Counted from the stretch's first letter, positions 46,002 through 56,011 are shown. The stretch: DNA of 64,000 bases from Massilia sp. PDC64 (GCF_900101265.1 NZ_FMZS01000016.1:62001-126000); one strand, 5' to 3'. The notes: generated by a model not told the origin, from the sequence alone. Program-made: numbers and translations.

Positions 46002-46766
46002 TCAATTCCTTTCGAACGAATAATTCGGTTTCTTCGCTTCCCGGCCGCGACGCAGGCGGCGCCACGCGAAATACAGACCCCAGCCGATCAGCGCCAGCAC
46101 GCACAGGGTCAGGAACACGCCGAGGAACGACGTGCCGCTGCCGGACGCAGGCGACGATCCGCCCGCATACCCGCCCGGATACCCGTTGTTGCCCGCATGC
46201 GCCCCGCGCGACGCGTTGGCGATCATGGCGCCCGCGATCACGTGACCGAGGCCGCTGTCCTGGCGTACGACGACCGGCGGCTGCGGTTGCTGCACGGGCG
46301 GCGGTGCATACGCCGGCCCGCTGCGGTTCGACGCGCCCTGCTCGTAGCCCGGCACCGGACGCGTGTCCCGCGCCGCGTCGGCCTGCGCCTGCCGGCGCGC
46401 GTCCAGCGTGCGCAGCGCGTTCGCTTCCGACGTGTTCTTGTCCAGCTTTTGCGACAGCGCCGAATCCGAATTCTGCGGCGTGGTCGAACCGCGGCCGAAC
46501 GAGCCGAAACCACCGGACGGTCGGCTCGGCTGCGCCGGCGCCGCATCTGGCGGCGGCGACGCACGCCGGCTGAACGACCCGAAGCTGGTGCCGGTCGACT
46601 TCGCCGACGAATACGACGGCTTTGAGGACGACGACGAGCGCTGCGACGAAAAGCCGCTCTTGAAGGAACTCGACGAGGACGGCTTCGCGTCGACGGCGCC
46701 GACATGCGCCAACGGGAGCAGCAGGGCCAGCACGAACGCGACGTTATAGGACTTCAACATGGTCAT
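46002..46766 (-). CDS. Ser/Gly/Pro-rich exported membrane protein
   Basis: A 254-residue protein with a signal peptide (ending GAVDA), a long low-complexity stretch rich in Ser, Lys, Pro and Gly (28-110), a Gln-rich piece and a single membrane helix near the C-terminus (FLGVFLTLCVLALIGWGLYF) with an Arg/Lys stop. No family is recognised. The layout suggests a periplasmic disordered region tethered to the inner membrane. First gene of the unit with DUF2491 and PspA-like, divergent (76 bp) from a CII-like regulator. Confidence 0.68.
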   Translation of the reverse strand: MTMLKSYNVAFVLALLLPLAHVGAVDAKPSSSSSFKSGFSSQRSSSSSKPSYSSAKSTGTSFGSFSRRASPPPDAAPAQPSRPSGGFGSFGRGSTTPQNSDSALSQKLDKNTSEANALRTLDARRQAQADAARDTRPVPGYEQGASNRSGPAYAPPPVQQPQPPVVVRQDSGLGHVIAGAMIANASRGAHAGNNGYPGGYAGGSSPASGSGTSFLGVFLTLCVLALIGWGLYFAWRRLRRGREAKKPNYSFERN

Positions 46767-46842
46767 GGCAGCGATCGAAAGTTAGAATGAGCATAACGAC
46801 CGGGATGGTCGCATGCACCGGTAAAATTAGCAAAGGAATACC

Positions 46843-47334
46843 ATGACCCGACGTTACCTCGACATGAACCAGCACGATGCCCTGTACACGGTGGCGCGCA
46901 AGTACCCGGGCGGCATCGACGCGCTGGCGCGCGAACTGGACATGTCCGCCAATGTCCTGCGCAACAAGCTGTCGCCCACGATCGCATCGCACTACCCGTC
47001 GTTCGAGGAGGTGTCGCTGATCGTCGAGTGCTGCCACAAGGCGGGCGTGCCGGATGCGCACCTGCCGCTGCACGCGCTGCTGGTGCGCCACGGGATGGCG
47101 GCGTTCGTCGTGCCGCAGCCGGAGCAGGCGCGCCAGGACGACTTGTCGCAGACGGTCTGCCGCGTGATGAGCGACGTGGGCGCCGTGGCCGAGGCGGTGT
47201 CGACCGCCCTGCTGGACGGCACCGTCACCCCGGTCGAGGCCGACCTGATCGAACGTAAATTCCATGCCGCGCTGTCCGCCCTGGGCGCCTGGCGCGCACG
47301 TCTGCGCCAGGAGACCGAAGCGGGCATCCGCTGA
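46843..47334 (+). CDS. Phage CII-like regulator (CP76 type)
   Basis: A 163-residue protein like the phage regulatory CII/CP76 family (ALYTVARKYPGGIDALAREL, MSANVLRNKLSP, FEEVSLIVECC). No other phage gene is near, so it looks like a domesticated chromosomal regulator. It is divergent from the PspA-like operon by 76 bp, suggesting control of it. Its TGA directly abuts the reverse-strand stop of the next gene (TGATCA at 47332-47337) with no base between. Confidence 0.75.
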   Translation: MTRRYLDMNQHDALYTVARKYPGGIDALARELDMSANVLRNKLSPTIASHYPSFEEVSLIVECCHKAGVPDAHLPLHALLVRHGMAAFVVPQPEQARQDDLSQTVCRVMSDVGAVAEAVSTALLDGTVTPVEADLIERKFHAALSALGAWRARLRQETEAGIR

Positions 47335-47769
47335 TCAGGAACGCAGGCGGCGTTCGGGCGCCGCCGCCTGTTCTTCGCGGGCTGCGCTGCGCAGCGAGCG
47401 CAGGAACAGCCCGAGGCCGCCGAACGCCAGCGCAAGAATGCAGATGAGTTCGAACGCCGACATCGTGCGCAGCGACATGTTCACGGACGCGATCACGCCG
47501 AACACGAGCGCCGCGAAGGCGCAGATCGACAAGAGCCAGCCCAGCACGTTGCGGGCGTTGTAAAAGATCATGGCGATGCCGATCACGAGGGGAATGAGGA
47601 CGATCCCGCCCGTGATGCCGTAGCCGCCCACGCCGAACAGGCGCGTGCCGAGGCCGAAGTTGGAACTCACCACGACGCTGTTGAGCAGCAGGTAGAAGCC
47701 CCCGCACATCAGGACCAGCCCCAGGAAGAACTGGCCCGTTCCTCCGCTCGTACCCCCCGCACCGTTCAT
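47335..47769 (-). CDS. Small multi-pass membrane protein, unknown
   Basis: A 144-residue protein with four hydrophobic segments (about 13-30, 50-66, 72-95, 105-120) and a charged tail. GGAGG stands eight bases before the ATG at 47769. I do not recognise a family. It is tail-to-tail with the CII-like gene with abutting stop codons. It may belong to the same membrane-related group as the PspA-like operon. Confidence 0.65.
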   Translation of the reverse strand: MNGAGGTSGGTGQFFLGLVLMCGGFYLLLNSVVVSSNFGLGTRLFGVGGYGITGGIVLIPLVIGIAMIFYNARNVLGWLLSICAFAALVFGVIASVNMSLRTMSAFELICILALAFGGLGLFLRSLRSAAREEQAAAPERRLRS

Positions 47770-47866
47770 CGTGTCCTCCGTCCAAAAAAATTGTTGCGAC
47801 AGCGACAACAATAACAGACTTTCCGGTCACAATGCCAGTGTGCCGGGCGGTAAAGCAACGGTTGGA

Positions 47867-48889
47867 TTACCGCTTGGCGTCCGCGACCGGCTCGCCGAAA
47901 TCCGGCATCCCGTCCGCGCGCCAGCGGATCACCTGCGCGCGCGTGTGGCGGTTCGGGTCGTGCAGCGAGTCGCCCTGGATTTCCTTGTAGTTGCGCGCGT
48001 GGTAGACCAGCACGTCCGTCTTGCCGTCCGGCGTCGTCGTGAACGAGTTGTGGCCCGGGCCCCACTGGCCGTTCTTCTCGCTGCTCTTGAAGACGGGTTC
48101 GGGCAGCTTGGTCCACGACTTCGCATCGAGCAGGTCGGCGTCGGCCGGCGCGCTGACCATGCCGAGGCAGTAATTGGCATCCGTCGCGCTGGCGGAGAAC
48201 GTGACGAACACGCGGCCATGGCTCACCAGCACGGCCGGGCCCTCGTCGACGGCGAATTTGACTTTCTCCCACGCGTACTCCGGCTTCGTCAGCAGCACGG
48301 CCGGGCCCTTGATCGACAGCGGCGTGTCCATCTTCGCGAGGTAGATGTTGGTGCCCTTGCTGCCGTCGGGCGCCGTCTGCGTCCACACGAGGTAGCGCTG
48401 GCCGCGGTGCTCGAACGTGGTGGCGTCCAGCGAGAACGATTCCCAGCCCGTCTTGATCTGGCCCCGCTCGACCCACTCGCCCGCGAACGGATCGGCGGAC
48501 GCGTTTTCCAGCGCGTACAGGCGGATTTCCCACGGATGCTCCGCGCTGCCGGCCGTGAAATAGATATACCACTTGCCGTCGATGCGGTGCATCTCCGGCG
48601 CCCAGATGTGCGCGCCCATCACGCCCGTCGCGTGCTTGCGCCACACGGTTTTCGCCGGCGCGGCGCCCAGGTCGTCGAGCGAACGGGCGCGGCGGATCTC
48701 GATGCGGTCGTATTCCGGCACGGTCGCCGTATAGTAATACCAGCCGTCCGGCTGCAGGCTCACCTGCGGGTCGGCACGTTGCAAGACGAGCGGATTGTGG
48801 AACACGGGTTCGGCCGCATGGGCCGGCGCGCACGCGGCGGCGACGCACAAGGTCAGCGCCGGCAAGGCGCGAAGGGCAAAACGGTACAT
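47867..48889 (-). CDS. Secreted GH43 glycosidase (2)
   Basis: A 340-residue exported GH43 propeller (signal ending PAHAAE). Base Asp40 in LQRADPQVS, middle Asp in SFSLDATTFEHRG and acid Glu in AVDEGPAVLVSHG are visible, as is the C-terminal GPGHNSFT/LVYHARNY pattern known from arabinofuranosidase-like GH43 members. It follows the GH2 gene by 120 bp on the same strand, third after the TonB receptor. Arabinose removal from arabinan is the most likely job. Confidence 0.88.
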   Translation of the reverse strand: MYRFALRALPALTLCVAAACAPAHAAEPVFHNPLVLQRADPQVSLQPDGWYYYTATVPEYDRIEIRRARSLDDLGAAPAKTVWRKHATGVMGAHIWAPEMHRIDGKWYIYFTAGSAEHPWEIRLYALENASADPFAGEWVERGQIKTGWESFSLDATTFEHRGQRYLVWTQTAPDGSKGTNIYLAKMDTPLSIKGPAVLLTKPEYAWEKVKFAVDEGPAVLVSHGRVFVTFSASATDANYCLGMVSAPADADLLDAKSWTKLPEPVFKSSEKNGQWGPGHNSFTTTPDGKTDVLVYHARNYKEIQGDSLHDPNRHTRAQVIRWRADGMPDFGEPVADAKR

Positions 48890-49009
48890 CGGGTCTCCAG
48901 ATAATTAGCGTGGCGGCAGCCTGTGCTGCATGATACCGCCCTCTTCGCCCGATTCGGTCGCCTGGCGGAGACCCCGACCCATGAAATTTTTCGCGCGACC
49001 GATATTCAT

Positions 49010-52000
49010 TCAACGATTCCGCTTGCGCGGCCGGTCGTCCATCCCCGCCTCGTCCACGTCCGCCGACGTCGATCGCGAACGCTTGTATTCCAGTTCGGCC
49101 CCTTCCTCCGGCAGCGCGGGTCCCGCGTACAGCACCGCCACGTCGGCCAGCGCGCTGGCGCGGTCCGTACCGAAACCGGACAGGGACGTGAGCCGCAGCC
49201 AGCGCGCCGTCACCGTCTGCCCGAAGCGCACGGCCTGCGGATCGAACGTCGACAGGAGCGTCGCCCGGGCGACGTCGTGCCACGCCGTGCCGTCGTCGCT
49301 GACCTCGACGCGCCATTCGCGCACGTCGCCTTCATGGTCGCGGTGGTTCTGGCGCGGCATCAGCACGAGGCCGTCGAACGGCACGGGCTGCGCGAAGCCG
49401 ATCGTCAGCACGGGCTGCGGGCGCGGCGCATCCCCCTTGACCGCGACGAGGCTGTAGGTATTCGGGTCGCCGTCGACGACGTTCGCCGCATCGGGCCAGC
49501 CGCCGGCCGTCGCGCCGAGCTTTTTCATCACGCGCGTGTCGAACAGGCTGGCGCGCAGCGCGGTGGGATCGATGGCCGTCGCCGGCGCGAAGCGCGGACC
49601 GGCCATGTAGTCCAACAGCGAACGGCGCAGCTGGCGTGCGGCCGGACGCTCGTCCAGCCGGGTCTCCAGGTCGAACGTGGACACCATCAGCCGGCCGTTG
49701 CCCACGCTTGCCTCGAACACGGCGCCGAGCCGGTAGTTGCGGTTCCAGTCGTCGATGGGCTGGACGATGGGCCGCAGTCCAACCGGCAGGCGCTCCAGAT
49801 TGAACGCGCGGGCACCGGCCACGAGGTCGCTCCACTGCCAGTCCATATGATCGGAGGTGGGGAAGCCCGCCAGCGCGGGGTGCGTGCGGTCCACCCACAG
49901 GCCCAGCATGCGCGACCACGCGGGATTCATCAACCGGTTCCAGAACACGGGGACGTCCGCGAGCGGTGGCGACATCCAGTCCAGGTCCGCCTTGCGTGGC
50001 AGGTACAACACCTTGCCGCCCTGCGCCAGCCGCGCCTCGGCCTCCGGCCACGCATGCGTCACGAGCACGCCCGCGGGAATGGACGCGTCGACCTGGTCGG
50101 GGTACAGCCAGAAATTCCAGTCGTTGGCGATGCGCGTGCCGTCCAGCCCCACGACGAGCCGGTAGTGCGCGGGCGCGGGTAGCCGTGCCAGGTCCGCGAC
50201 GACGCGGCCCAGCAGGATATTCTTGCCGATCGGGATATCGAGGGTCGCGAACCGGCCGTCCAGGACCGCACGACCGGCGTCGTCCTCGATGCGCCACCAC
50301 GTCCGCGCACCGGGCAGCGGCCGGGCGCCGTAGTGCGCGACCTCCACGGGCACGTCGAACGTGTCGCGCGCCGCGAGGACCGGACGCGTCAACCGGGCCA
50401 GCGGCACCGTCTCGCCGTTGAAGCGCCGGAATGCCTCCGGCGTCGCATAGCCTTTCGGTTCCCAGAACGTGTCGAGGACGCCGACGAGCGCCGTACCCTG
50501 GCCGAGATAGTCGTGCAGGTCCAGCAGCTGGTAGCCGCTCATGCCGCGCGTGCGCAGCACCGCCTCGATCTCTTCCTTGTAGCAGGCGAGCTGCCACGCG
50601 CCCGACGCCAGCGCGAAATCGCGGTTGCGGTCCAGGACGCCGTGGCGGCGCGCGGACTCGCGGAAGATCTCGTAATTCCCCGGTTGCAGATAGCCCGTGA
50701 ACTTGTCGATGATCGAAAAATCGGGATACGCGACCCACTGCCCCGTCTCGTGTCCGACGACGGGCACGTGGATGCCTTCCAGCGACGCCGCGTAGTCGCG
50801 TCCGAACCAGCCCGTCTTGTTGCGCAGCGGTTTCGGACCGATGCGCTGCACGGCCAGGTAATCGACGTCCCTGTCGATCTCCGGCACGACGGGCTCCGTG
50901 TGGCCCGTGCCGTTCGTGTACAGGCGGCGCGGGTCCTCGGCGCGGAAGCGCGCGGTCCACTTCGCAAAGATCTCTTTCCAGCGCCCGGACGGTTCGTTGC
51001 TGGGACTGAGCAGCAGGAACGACGGGTGGTTGCCGTAGGCGCGGATCAGGCGTTCCGTCTCGTCGTAGAGGGCCGTCTCGATGGGCGAGCCGGGTTCGAA
51101 CCGGTTCCACATGCCGGGCTCCGGCTGCAGGTAGATGCCTACCTCGTCCGCCGCCTGGAATGCCGCTTCCGGCGGCGTGAACGAGTGGAAGCGGACGTGG
51201 TTGATACCCCACGCCTTGTTGATGGCGAAAATCTTCTTCCAGTACCCGACGTCCGTCGGCGGATAACCCGTGAGCGGGAAGTCGCCGCCGTGGTGCGTGC
51301 CGCGCAGGAATACGGGGCGGCCGTTGACGAGGATGTCCGTGCCGCGCGCCGCCACCTGCACGAAGCCGAACGACACGTCGCGGGTGCTGTCGGCGCCGTT
51401 CCCCGTGAGGCGCAGCTTCAGCTTGTGGAGCACCGGGTTGAACTCGTCCCATGTCGGCGCATCCTTCGGGTACTGCACGCGGAATTCGGCGCTGCCGCCG
51501 TCCGCCGCCCAGCGCACGGGCATGCGCTGCCCGTTGGCCGTAACCGTCCCCGCGCCGGCCTTGCCGCCGCCATTGCCGACCTTGAGTTTCACGAGCACGC
51601 TGCGACCGGCCACGTCCGGAAAAACCTGCGCATCGGCGATATAGACGGGCGACGTCGCGCGCAATTCGGCCTTGCCCACGATGCCGTTCCAGCTCATCCC
51701 GAGCGAATCGGAGATGCTGTGCGAGTCGGGACGATACGACATCAGCACACGCGAATCCACGCGCACCGTCACGCGGTGCCTGCCTGGCGCGAGCGGGCCG
51801 ACATCGTAGTCGTGCGGCGCCACGAGCGACAGGTTCGAGCCGAGCGGCCGGCCGTCGATCCACGCGCTGGAACCCCAGCGGGGCCGCTCCAGGTGCAGCA
51901 CGACGCGCTTGCTTTGCCATGCGGGCGGCACGTCCACGTCGCGCTGGTACCACGCCGCGCCCAGGTAGTGGCGCGGCGGCTGGCTCAGGAACGGCACCTT

Positions 52001-52291
52001 CACCTGGCCCGGTGTCGTGAATGCCGCGTAGTCCGCGCGCAGGTTCCAGCTTTTATCGTACAGCGACAGCACCCACGGCGTCTGCGCCGTGATCGCGTCG
52101 CCATAGCCCTGCGCATTCAGGATGCCGGGGATGCGGATGCGGTCCGCCAGCGTGCTGCCTTCCCAGTGCGCCGTCACGCCGGCGTCTTCGCGGTCGAGCG
52201 CGAAACGCCAGTCGCCGGCGAGATCGATCGTGTTCGCCGCGCCGGCCGATACGGACCATACCAGCGCGGCGGTGCCCAGCAGCTTCCTCAT
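49010..52291 (-). CDS. Secreted GH2 family hydrolase with C-terminal discoidin-like domain
   Basis: A 1093-residue exported enzyme (signal ending SAGAA). It has the GH2 order of jelly-roll, immunoglobulin-like and TIM-barrel domains (LAGDWRFALD; YLGAAWYQRDVDVP; RGTHHGGDFPLTGYP), with acid/base Glu in SPSNEPSGRW and nucleophile Glu in VVGHETGQW. The last 150 residues (DGDPNTYSLV, WRVEVSDDGTAWHDV, ARWLRLTSL) form an F5/8C-like sugar-binding domain, then a charged tail. Beta-galactosidase, beta-glucuronidase or galacturonidase action are all possible in GH2. It starts three bases after the TonB receptor stop, so the two are co-translated. Confidence 0.85.
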   Translation of the reverse strand: MRKLLGTAALVWSVSAGAANTIDLAGDWRFALDREDAGVTAHWEGSTLADRIRIPGILNAQGYGDAITAQTPWVLSLYDKSWNLRADYAAFTTPGQVKVPFLSQPPRHYLGAAWYQRDVDVPPAWQSKRVVLHLERPRWGSSAWIDGRPLGSNLSLVAPHDYDVGPLAPGRHRVTVRVDSRVLMSYRPDSHSISDSLGMSWNGIVGKAELRATSPVYIADAQVFPDVAGRSVLVKLKVGNGGGKAGAGTVTANGQRMPVRWAADGGSAEFRVQYPKDAPTWDEFNPVLHKLKLRLTGNGADSTRDVSFGFVQVAARGTDILVNGRPVFLRGTHHGGDFPLTGYPPTDVGYWKKIFAINKAWGINHVRFHSFTPPEAAFQAADEVGIYLQPEPGMWNRFEPGSPIETALYDETERLIRAYGNHPSFLLLSPSNEPSGRWKEIFAKWTARFRAEDPRRLYTNGTGHTEPVVPEIDRDVDYLAVQRIGPKPLRNKTGWFGRDYAASLEGIHVPVVGHETGQWVAYPDFSIIDKFTGYLQPGNYEIFRESARRHGVLDRNRDFALASGAWQLACYKEEIEAVLRTRGMSGYQLLDLHDYLGQGTALVGVLDTFWEPKGYATPEAFRRFNGETVPLARLTRPVLAARDTFDVPVEVAHYGARPLPGARTWWRIEDDAGRAVLDGRFATLDIPIGKNILLGRVVADLARLPAPAHYRLVVGLDGTRIANDWNFWLYPDQVDASIPAGVLVTHAWPEAEARLAQGGKVLYLPRKADLDWMSPPLADVPVFWNRLMNPAWSRMLGLWVDRTHPALAGFPTSDHMDWQWSDLVAGARAFNLERLPVGLRPIVQPIDDWNRNYRLGAVFEASVGNGRLMVSTFDLETRLDERPAARQLRRSLLDYMAGPRFAPATAIDPTALRASLFDTRVMKKLGATAGGWPDAANVVDGDPNTYSLVAVKGDAPRPQPVLTIGFAQPVPFDGLVLMPRQNHRDHEGDVREWRVEVSDDGTAWHDVARATLLSTFDPQAVRFGQTVTARWLRLTSLSGFGTDRASALADVAVLYAGPALPEEGAELEYKRSRSTSADVDEAGMDDRPRKRNR

Positions 52292-52294
52292 GCG

Positions 52295-55200
52295 TCAGCC
52301 GCCGAAGCGGAAGTCGGCGCCCACCATGATGCGGCGGCCGGCGTAGCTGTAGTCCAGGATGCTCGGCGTGCCGTTCGAGAACGGGACGTAGCTGCCCTGG
52401 CTGTTGCTGGTCGCGGCGTTGTTCAGGTTGCGGCCTTCGATGAACACGTCGAACTCCGGGGTGATACGGTACTGGATCTTAGCGTCGACATAGCGCGTCG
52501 CGTCCTTGAAGTTCGGCGAGCCCGGGTTGTAGGCCGGCGGACGGGTATTGCCGCTCGCGTTCGGGTAGTTGTTCAGATAATTGCTGCTCGAACCCGCGAT
52601 GTTGTTGAAGTAGCTGCCCACGCCTTGCACCGCGACGCGCGCGGACAGGCGGCCGTCGTCATACCAGATCGCCCAGTTGTACTGGAACTTCGATTCGCGC
52701 AGCGGTGGCATCGGCGTGCCGGTCAACAGGTCGACGATGTTCTGGGTCGACGTGACCGACGCCAGCTTCGTATAGTTGCCGTCGAAGCCGAGGTAGCGCA
52801 GGCGCCACGGCAGGAAGGTGAACGCGGTCTTGGTATTGAACTCCCAGCCCTTGCGGGTGGTCGGCACGCCGTTCTCGTAGGTCGGGAACGAGAACGGCAG
52901 CTCGGCCAGTGACTTGCCCGTCGTCGGGTCGACCAGGGCCAGGCCCAGCGTGCCGTTCTCCGTCTGTACGATCGACGGGCCCACGATGCCGCGCTGGTTG
53001 AAGTAGGACAGCGAGAACATCGTGTCCTTGCTCGGATAGTATTCCGCGCTCCAGTTCTGGTTCAGGTTCTTCTGGGCCTGCAGGGACGGGTTGCCGACGG
53101 TCTTGGTGCAGGTCTGGGTGCCGTTGGCATCGACACGCTCGTCGTAGCGGCACAGGCCCGACGGCAGCAGATTCGTCACCGGCGGCCGGGCGACGGTGCG
53201 GGCGCGGTTGTAGCGCACGACGAACTTGTCCGGCACGAGCCACATCGCGAGGTTATAGATCGGCAGGAAGTCGTGCGTGGTGGCGTCCACCGCGGTGTTG
53301 GTCGACACCGTGACGTCGTTGATGCCGCCCGCCGCGTTCGGGTTGGCAGGGTCGAACGCGGCCGTGCGCGTGATCGACTCGAACTGCATGTTGCCGACGC
53401 CGTGCACCTTGGTGCGGATGTAGCGGTAGCCCAGGTTGCCTTCGACCTGCCAGTCGAACGGCAGCGCGCGGCTGGTGAACGGGATGCGGTCGATATTGAA
53501 ATCGCCCATGACGTACAGGGCTTCGGAACGCTCGCTCATCCGCGTCACGGGCGCCTCGTACGTCTTGCCGTCCGTACCCGTGCAGCTGGTGACGCAGTTC
53601 AGGTTCGCATTCGTGATGCCGGCCAGCTGGAACACCTTCTGCACGTCGATGTTCGGCCAGTTGGTCACGGCGCCGCCGAACTGGCCGTTGGCGCCGTTGA
53701 ACAGCTGGGTGTTGGTGATGTTCCCGCTGAGCGACTTGGCGATGATGTCCTGGAACTGCTGCGGCGTCACGGTCACCGTGCCCGAGCTCTGGCTGTCCCA
53801 GCGATTGCTCTTCACATAGCCGTATTGGCATTTGTTGCCGCCGGCGCCCAACGAACCGGGGGTGTCCTGGCAGCCCACGAGGGTACTGCGTACGAGGCCC
53901 GGGACCGCATAGACGATCGGGTTCGTACTCACCTGGTAGCCATTGCCGCCGCGGGTGTCGTAACGCGTGTCGCGGAAGTTGAAACCCGTCTTGAAGCGGG
54001 TGAAGAACGGGATCGATTCCGGGACCTGGAACGTGAAGTCCGCTTTCGCGGTCCGTTCCTCGGTCGCCGTGATCCCCGGCGTGTAGGTCAGCTGCGGCTG
54101 GGAATACGTGAGCAGCGGCTGCTGGTTCTGCGTATAGGCCGGCACGCTGTTGATGTAGGTGGTCCCGCTGGTGACGGCGGCCGCGGCGGCCGGCTGGACG
54201 AGGCGCGCGTAGTTGGCCGGGTTATACAGGTCGAAGGACGACCCCTGCGGGAAGTTGTACGCCCACAGGCCGTTCGGCGTCACCGACATCTGCGCCGCGC
54301 CATAATAGGAGCTGAACGTCGTGCGGAAGATTTCCGTCGTGTAGTTGGACTTCGCATCGCCGACCATCCACTCCGCCTTCATGCCGTCGCGATTCCATTC
54401 GCCGCCGGTCTGGAAGTACTTGGTGATCGTGTCGGACTTCTGGAAGATCTGGTCGACGCTGGCCGCGCCGTCGCTGATGCTGAAGCTCGTCACGTGGTGG
54501 CTCGCGTCCACGGTGACGCTCGACGGGTCGACGTTCGTCACCGCGCCCTGCACGGCCGGGCCGCCGCTCAGGAAGCTGACCGTGCCAGGGTACAGGTAGT
54601 AGCCCGCGCCGTTCGCCCCCGGCGCGACCGAGCGTACGCCGTTCGTGTCGACGAAGGTCTTTGCGGTGTTGACGTTCATGCCGCCCAGGTTGAGGAACGA
54701 GGTCTTGTTGTCGGTGTGGCGCTTGGAATAGCTGCCCTTGACGTACACCGTCAGGTCGCGGTTGACCTTGAAGTCGGCGCGTAGGTCGAGGTCCTGGCGG
54801 CGGTCGATCTCGGTCTGGATCTTGTTGCGGACCAGCGAAGGCGTATAGTCGTTCCACTGGTTCAGGCAGCTGATCAATTCGTTCTGGCGCTCGTTCACCG
54901 CATTGGTACGGTTGGAGGCGCTCAGGTTCTTCAGCGACGCGTCCGTGGTCGCCAGTTGCGGGAACGCGCCATAGCAATCCGCCTTGGTCTTCGCGGCCGC
55001 GGACTTGGTCAGGATCTCGTATGGCGAGTACGTGGTGTAGTTTCCGGTGCCGTTCGTGTACGGATAGATACCCGTGGAGCCGGCCGCCGGTCCGGCCGGC
55101 GTCGTCGACGCCGGGTCCGACATGTTCAACGTGGAGGGGTTGTACGTGAACGTCTTTTCCGGCGAGTTGTCGAAGTCGATCAGGCGCGCGTAACCCGCCG

Positions 55201-56011
55201 CCGCGCTGGTCGCAACCTGCATCTGGTGCTGCTCGTTGGCGGCCGTCGACTTGGACGCATTCAGGATCACGCCGAGCCGGTCATCGAGGAATTTGCGGGA
55301 CAGGATGACGTTGGTATCGGGCTCCCACTTCTTGTTCAGGTTGTTGGTGGTGCCGGCCACGCGCACCGACGCGAATGGCTCCTTGAAGTCGAGGCCCGTA
55401 CGCGTCTTGATGATGATGCCGCCGCCGAGCGAGCCCTCGACCATGTCGGCCGTCGACCCCTTGACCACGTCCACGCTCTTGATCAGGTCCGCGGACAACT
55501 GGCGGAACTCGCTACCGCGCCCGCTGGCCGCGTTGTTGGCCGACTGCACCGCCATGCCATCGATCTCGACCCGCGTCAGGTCCGGTCCGTTGCCGCGCAC
55601 GGCCACGGTGACGCCCTCGCCGAAATCGCCGCGGTCGAGCGCAATACCAGCCATGCGCGAGATCGCCTCGCCAATATTCCGATCCGGCAGCGAGCCGACG
55701 TCCTCGGCGACGATGGAATCGAGCGCGGTGGCTGCGTTCTTCTTGCGGGCGATGGACGATTGCTGCGATTTGCGGGTCGAGACGACGACCGTCGCGATGC
55801 CGCTCGCGATCTCCTGGTTGCCCTGGGGCGCGGCGGTGCCGGTGGCCGCGGCGTCGCCGCTGCCGGCGCCCGGTGCCTGCGTGCTGGTCGCGTCCTGCGG
55901 CGCCGGATTCTCCTGTGCGAATGCGGCGTGGCCCGCCATCAGCGATGCGACCGCCAGCGAGACGGCATAGGCGAGGCGCGTGGGACGGATGACCTGTCGG
56001 ATATTGTGCAT
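52295..56011 (-). CDS. TonB-dependent outer-membrane receptor, large
   Basis: A 1238-residue receptor with a signal peptide (ending AAFAQE), a TonB-box-like stretch near VVVSTRK, a plug (RNIGEAISRMAGIALDRGD, VAVRGNGPDLTRVEIDGM) and a long barrel with large loops, ending GADFRFGG. The TIGR01782 group covers such proteins; the size is above the usual 900-1000, from extra loop sequence. AGGAGACAG precedes the ATG at 56011, which I prefer over earlier starts. It heads the receptor-GH2-GH43 row, suggesting uptake of an arabinan/galactan-type oligomer. Confidence 0.92.
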   Translation of the reverse strand: MHNIRQVIRPTRLAYAVSLAVASLMAGHAAFAQENPAPQDATSTQAPGAGSGDAAATGTAAPQGNQEIASGIATVVVSTRKSQQSSIARKKNAATALDSIVAEDVGSLPDRNIGEAISRMAGIALDRGDFGEGVTVAVRGNGPDLTRVEIDGMAVQSANNAASGRGSEFRQLSADLIKSVDVVKGSTADMVEGSLGGGIIIKTRTGLDFKEPFASVRVAGTTNNLNKKWEPDTNVILSRKFLDDRLGVILNASKSTAANEQHQMQVATSAAAGYARLIDFDNSPEKTFTYNPSTLNMSDPASTTPAGPAAGSTGIYPYTNGTGNYTTYSPYEILTKSAAAKTKADCYGAFPQLATTDASLKNLSASNRTNAVNERQNELISCLNQWNDYTPSLVRNKIQTEIDRRQDLDLRADFKVNRDLTVYVKGSYSKRHTDNKTSFLNLGGMNVNTAKTFVDTNGVRSVAPGANGAGYYLYPGTVSFLSGGPAVQGAVTNVDPSSVTVDASHHVTSFSISDGAASVDQIFQKSDTITKYFQTGGEWNRDGMKAEWMVGDAKSNYTTEIFRTTFSSYYGAAQMSVTPNGLWAYNFPQGSSFDLYNPANYARLVQPAAAAAVTSGTTYINSVPAYTQNQQPLLTYSQPQLTYTPGITATEERTAKADFTFQVPESIPFFTRFKTGFNFRDTRYDTRGGNGYQVSTNPIVYAVPGLVRSTLVGCQDTPGSLGAGGNKCQYGYVKSNRWDSQSSGTVTVTPQQFQDIIAKSLSGNITNTQLFNGANGQFGGAVTNWPNIDVQKVFQLAGITNANLNCVTSCTGTDGKTYEAPVTRMSERSEALYVMGDFNIDRIPFTSRALPFDWQVEGNLGYRYIRTKVHGVGNMQFESITRTAAFDPANPNAAGGINDVTVSTNTAVDATTHDFLPIYNLAMWLVPDKFVVRYNRARTVARPPVTNLLPSGLCRYDERVDANGTQTCTKTVGNPSLQAQKNLNQNWSAEYYPSKDTMFSLSYFNQRGIVGPSIVQTENGTLGLALVDPTTGKSLAELPFSFPTYENGVPTTRKGWEFNTKTAFTFLPWRLRYLGFDGNYTKLASVTSTQNIVDLLTGTPMPPLRESKFQYNWAIWYDDGRLSARVAVQGVGSYFNNIAGSSSNYLNNYPNASGNTRPPAYNPGSPNFKDATRYVDAKIQYRITPEFDVFIEGRNLNNAATSNSQGSYVPFSNGTPSILDYSYAGRRIMVGADFRFGG

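Noticed and set aside
46843..47334. CII-like gene as evidence of a prophage
   Set aside because: No phage structural, integrase or lysis genes lie nearby, and composition is like that of the surroundings.
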